This document shows, piece after piece, positions 62,206 to 64,000 of a stretch of DNA of 64,000 nt. The position numbers and the translations under genes were made by a program. The stretch lies in NCBI RefSeq assembly GCF_946480385.1, contig NZ_CAMLJP010000007.1, positions 1 through 64,000 on the forward strand, read 5' to 3'. The notes below the pieces were generated by a model. The model did not search any database, was not told where the DNA came from, and saw only the letters and a list, made by a program, of their open reading frames with translations. How positions within the stretch are numbered: position 1 is the stretch's first letter; every line of letters starts with the position of its first letter. This DNA is from an uncultured Azospirillum sp. GTDB lineage: Bacteria > Pseudomonadota > Alphaproteobacteria > Azospirillales > Azospirillaceae.

Positions 62206-63198
62206 ATGTCCGCCCAGCAGCTCACCGTCCGTCGGGAGACCTTTCCCATCCGCGGCGCCTTCCGCATCTCGCGCGGAGCCAAGACCGAGGCCGCGGTGGT
62301 GGTGGCGGAGGTGACCGACGGCCTTTACCGCGGCCGGGGGGAATGTGTGCCCTATGCTCGCTATGGCGAAAGCGTCGACGGGGTCGTCGCTGCGCTGGAG
62401 ACGATGGCCGACGCGGTGGCCGGCGGGCTCGACCGCGACTCGCTGGCCCGGCAGATGCCGCCGGGCGCCGCCCGCAACGCGCTGGACTGCGCCCTGTGGG
62501 ACTTGGAGGCCAAGCGCAGCGGCGTGCCGGCCTGGAAACTTGCCGGGCTGACCGAAGCACCGGGGCCACTGGTCACCTGCTACACGCTGAGCGTCGACGA
62601 ACCCGACGCGATGGCCGCCGCGGCCCGCGAACGGGCGCCGCGCCATCCGCTGCTGAAGATGAAGCTGACGGGGGAGGGCGATCTCGACCGCGTCCGCGCG
62701 GTCCGTGCCGCCGCCCCCGCCGCCCGGCTGGTGGTCGACGCCAACGAGGGCTGGACGCTGGACCAGCTCCACCAGTTTGCCCCGGTGCTGGCCGGGCTGG
62801 GTGTGGAGATGATCGAACAGCCGCTGCCCGCCGGCCAGGATGAGGCGTTGCGTGGAGTCGACTGCCCGGTGCCGCTCGGTGCCGACGAGTCCTGCCATGG
62901 GTTGGAGTCGCTCGACCGGCTGCGCGGGCTCTATCGGGTGGTGAACGTCAAGCTGGACAAGACCGGCGGCCTGACCGAGGCGCTGGCGATGACAAGCAGC
63001 GCCCACGCCATGGGCTTCGAGGTGATGGTCGGCTGCATGGTTGCGACCTCCCTCGCGATGGCGCCGGCGATGCTGGTGGGGCAGGGCGCGCGCTACGTCG
63101 ATCTGGACGGCCCGCTGCTGCTGGCCTGCGACCGCGAACCGGGGCTGGTCTATGACGGCGCGGTGGTCCAGCCGCCGGTCGCGGAACTGTGGGGGTAG
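62206..63198 (+). CDS. Dipeptide epimerase (L-Ala-D/L-Glu epimerase type, enolase superfamily)
   Basis: A 330-residue enzyme of the mandelate racemase/muconate-lactonising group. The catalytic pattern is visible: the general base Lys in LLKMKLTG, metal ligands in VVDANEGW, MIEQPLP and GADESCHG, and the second Lys in VNVKLDKTGG. Such enzymes epimerise L-Ala-L-Glu and similar dipeptides in recycling of murein peptides. The ATG at 62206 (MSAQQLTVRRETFPI) lies 18 bases after the hairpin. The exact dipeptide is not known. Confidence 0.92.
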   Translation: MSAQQLTVRRETFPIRGAFRISRGAKTEAAVVVAEVTDGLYRGRGECVPYARYGESVDGVVAALETMADAVAGGLDRDSLARQMPPGAARNALDCALWDLEAKRSGVPAWKLAGLTEAPGPLVTCYTLSVDEPDAMAAAARERAPRHPLLKMKLTGEGDLDRVRAVRAAAPAARLVVDANEGWTLDQLHQFAPVLAGLGVEMIEQPLPAGQDEALRGVDCPVPLGADESCHGLESLDRLRGLYRVVNVKLDKTGGLTEALAMTSSAHAMGFEVMVGCMVATSLAMAPAMLVGQGARYVDLDGPLLLACDREPGLVYDGAVVQPPVAELWG

Positions 63199-63210
63199 GG
63201 GCAGCACTTT

Positions 63211-63367
63211 GCCCCCTCCCTAATCCTCCCCCGCTCTCGGCCGGCCGAAGGCCGGTCCGATCGCGGGAGAGGGGACTGCCACCGCTCCGCGCTACACTCC
63301 CTCTACCGCCGAAGGCGGGGGAGGGAAGGGGCCCACGCTGCCAAGCGTGGGAAGGGAGGGGGCATCC
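63211..63367. repeat. Dispersed inverted-repeat element, copy 4
   Basis: About 155 bp starting GCCCCCTCCCTAATCCTCCC and ending AGGGAGGGGGC. Closest to copy 1 at 5.1 kb: both have GAGGGGACTGCC and CCGCCGAAGGCGGGGGAGGG in the same order. Extra internal hairpin CCCACGCT / AGCGTGGG. It lies at the convergent ends of the epimerase and phhB. Confidence 0.8.
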
Positions 63368-63379
63368 GAAGTCTGCTCC

Positions 63380-63790
63380 TCACGCCCCCTGCACATAAGG
63401 CGGCGGCGGAGTCCCCACTGACGCCGGCACATAGGGCGCATCGGCCAAGCCGTTGACCTTTGCCGCCATCACGAAGTCGTTCTCGTGCAGGCCCCTGATC
63501 TTGTGGGTCCAGAAGGCGACCGAGCAGTGGCCCCAGCCGTAGCGGATCTCCGCATGATGTCCCTCCGCTTCGCAGAGGTCGCCGACCTGAACGGCGAAGG
63601 CCTGGGCCTGGGCGAAGTCCGGAAATTTGAAGTCGCGCTCGATGCGGTCTGGATCCTCCTTCAGGACCCAGCCCGGCACCTGCACCAGATAGGAGGCGGC
63701 CATCGCCTGGTCCATCGGCGGTATCCCGCCGCGGCAGGGCTCGCAGGTCTTGCCCGCCAGTTCCTGCGTCGTCGGTGCTTGCGGTGTCAT
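63380..63790 (-). CDS. phhB: 4a-hydroxytetrahydrobiopterin dehydratase (pterin-4a-carbinolamine dehydratase)
   Basis: A 136-residue protein. It dehydrates the 4a-carbinolamine formed by phenylalanine hydroxylase. The active-site pattern is EGHHAEIRYGWGHCSVAFWTHK near residues 90-112 (two His then the TH pair). It has an N-terminal extension of about 35 residues with CEPC. The ATG at 63790 follows GGGAG. In many alphaproteobacteria the gene stands alone, as here, with other functions possible. Confidence 0.94.
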   Translation of the reverse strand: MTPQAPTTQELAGKTCEPCRGGIPPMDQAMAASYLVQVPGWVLKEDPDRIERDFKFPDFAQAQAFAVQVGDLCEAEGHHAEIRYGWGHCSVAFWTHKIRGLHENDFVMAAKVNGLADAPYVPASVGTPPPPYVQGA

Positions 63791-63926
63791 CCCGATGTCT
63801 CCCTTGTTGGTAGGCTGGACGGTCTGGGCTAGAACCTCACCACCTACAAGCTTGGGGTCAGGTCGATGCTTCGGCAAGCCCGCCGCCCCGACTGCACCCA
63901 TTGCCGGGAATTTGGGAAGCGATCCG

Positions 63927-64000
63927 ATGACTGACCTGCGCACCGACATGCCCTTCGCCGACTACCAGTACCCGACCAAGCCGGTGGACGGACCACGGCT
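63927..64000 (+). CDS. Unknown protein, N-terminal fragment cut by window end
   Basis: The first 24 codons of a rightward gene divergent from phhB: MTDLRTDMPFADYQYPTKPV and on. GGGAAG lies a few bases before the ATG. No family can be assigned from this fragment. Confidence 0.5.
   Translation, partial: MTDLRTDMPFADYQYPTKPVDGPR

Overview
This GC-rich window (roughly two-thirds G+C by eye) looks like the chromosome of an alphaproteobacterium of the Azospirillum group. Four things point that way: the gene order ileS-lspA-DUF3035 lipoprotein-M16-M16; split b and b' subunits in an F0-only ATP synthase operon; many chemoreceptors; and a phosphotransacetylase-acetate kinase pair. The genus is an inference from gene content and was not tested by alignment. 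I saw no rRNA, tRNA, CRISPR array, insertion sequence or prophage.

Layout. 0-8 kb: 3' end of a phosphate acetyltransferase, ackA, an AmpR-like LysR regulator, pgi, a 55-codon small gene and two M16 peptidases. 8-12.3 kb: a lipoprotein, lspA and ileS. 12.7-19.1 kb: five same-strand genes for glycan assembly (GT10 fucosyltransferase-like, unassigned GT-A-like, TPR/GT41 O-GlcNAc-transferase-like, GT7 beta-4-galactosyltransferase-like, FkbM methyltransferase). 19-26.2 kb: pyrE, bacteriohemerythrin, an MCP, an S10 carboxypeptidase and a large flagellin. 26.5-29.4 kb: RidA, a DUF482/GNAT protein and a CoA transferase.

29.4-43.4 kb is a formate dehydrogenase region. A leftward arm holds tupB, tupA, a protein with four ferredoxin-type motifs, and moaA. 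A rightward arm holds fdhD, mobA, DUF3305, DUF3306, a TorD-like chaperone, a Tat-signal peptide protein, FDH alpha (Cys type), FDH beta, a small lipoprotein and FDH gamma. Together they would import tungstate or molybdate, build and insert the cofactor, and export a periplasmic-facing formate dehydrogenase that feeds electrons to quinone through a cytochrome b subunit.

43.5-54 kb: class II aldolase, histidine kinase, LigB-type dioxygenase, F0 ATP synthase operon (atpI-B-E-b'-b), SCO protein, an MCP carrying a C-terminal hemerythrin domain, and a PhoH-family ATPase. 54.9-57 kb: minCDE. 57-64 kb: an FG-GAP/ASPIC protein, a split Aer-like pair (separate PAS and MCP genes), a soluble MCP-Cache protein, a dipeptide epimerase, phhB and the first codons of an unknown gene.

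Themes. Three chemotaxis loci look oxygen- or redox-linked (hemerythrin next to an MCP, hemerythrin fused to an MCP, split Aer). The flagellin and the soluble MCP share an 18-base sigma-54-like promoter motif. A roughly 150-bp inverted-repeat element occurs four times, and once it supplies the C-terminus of a protein.
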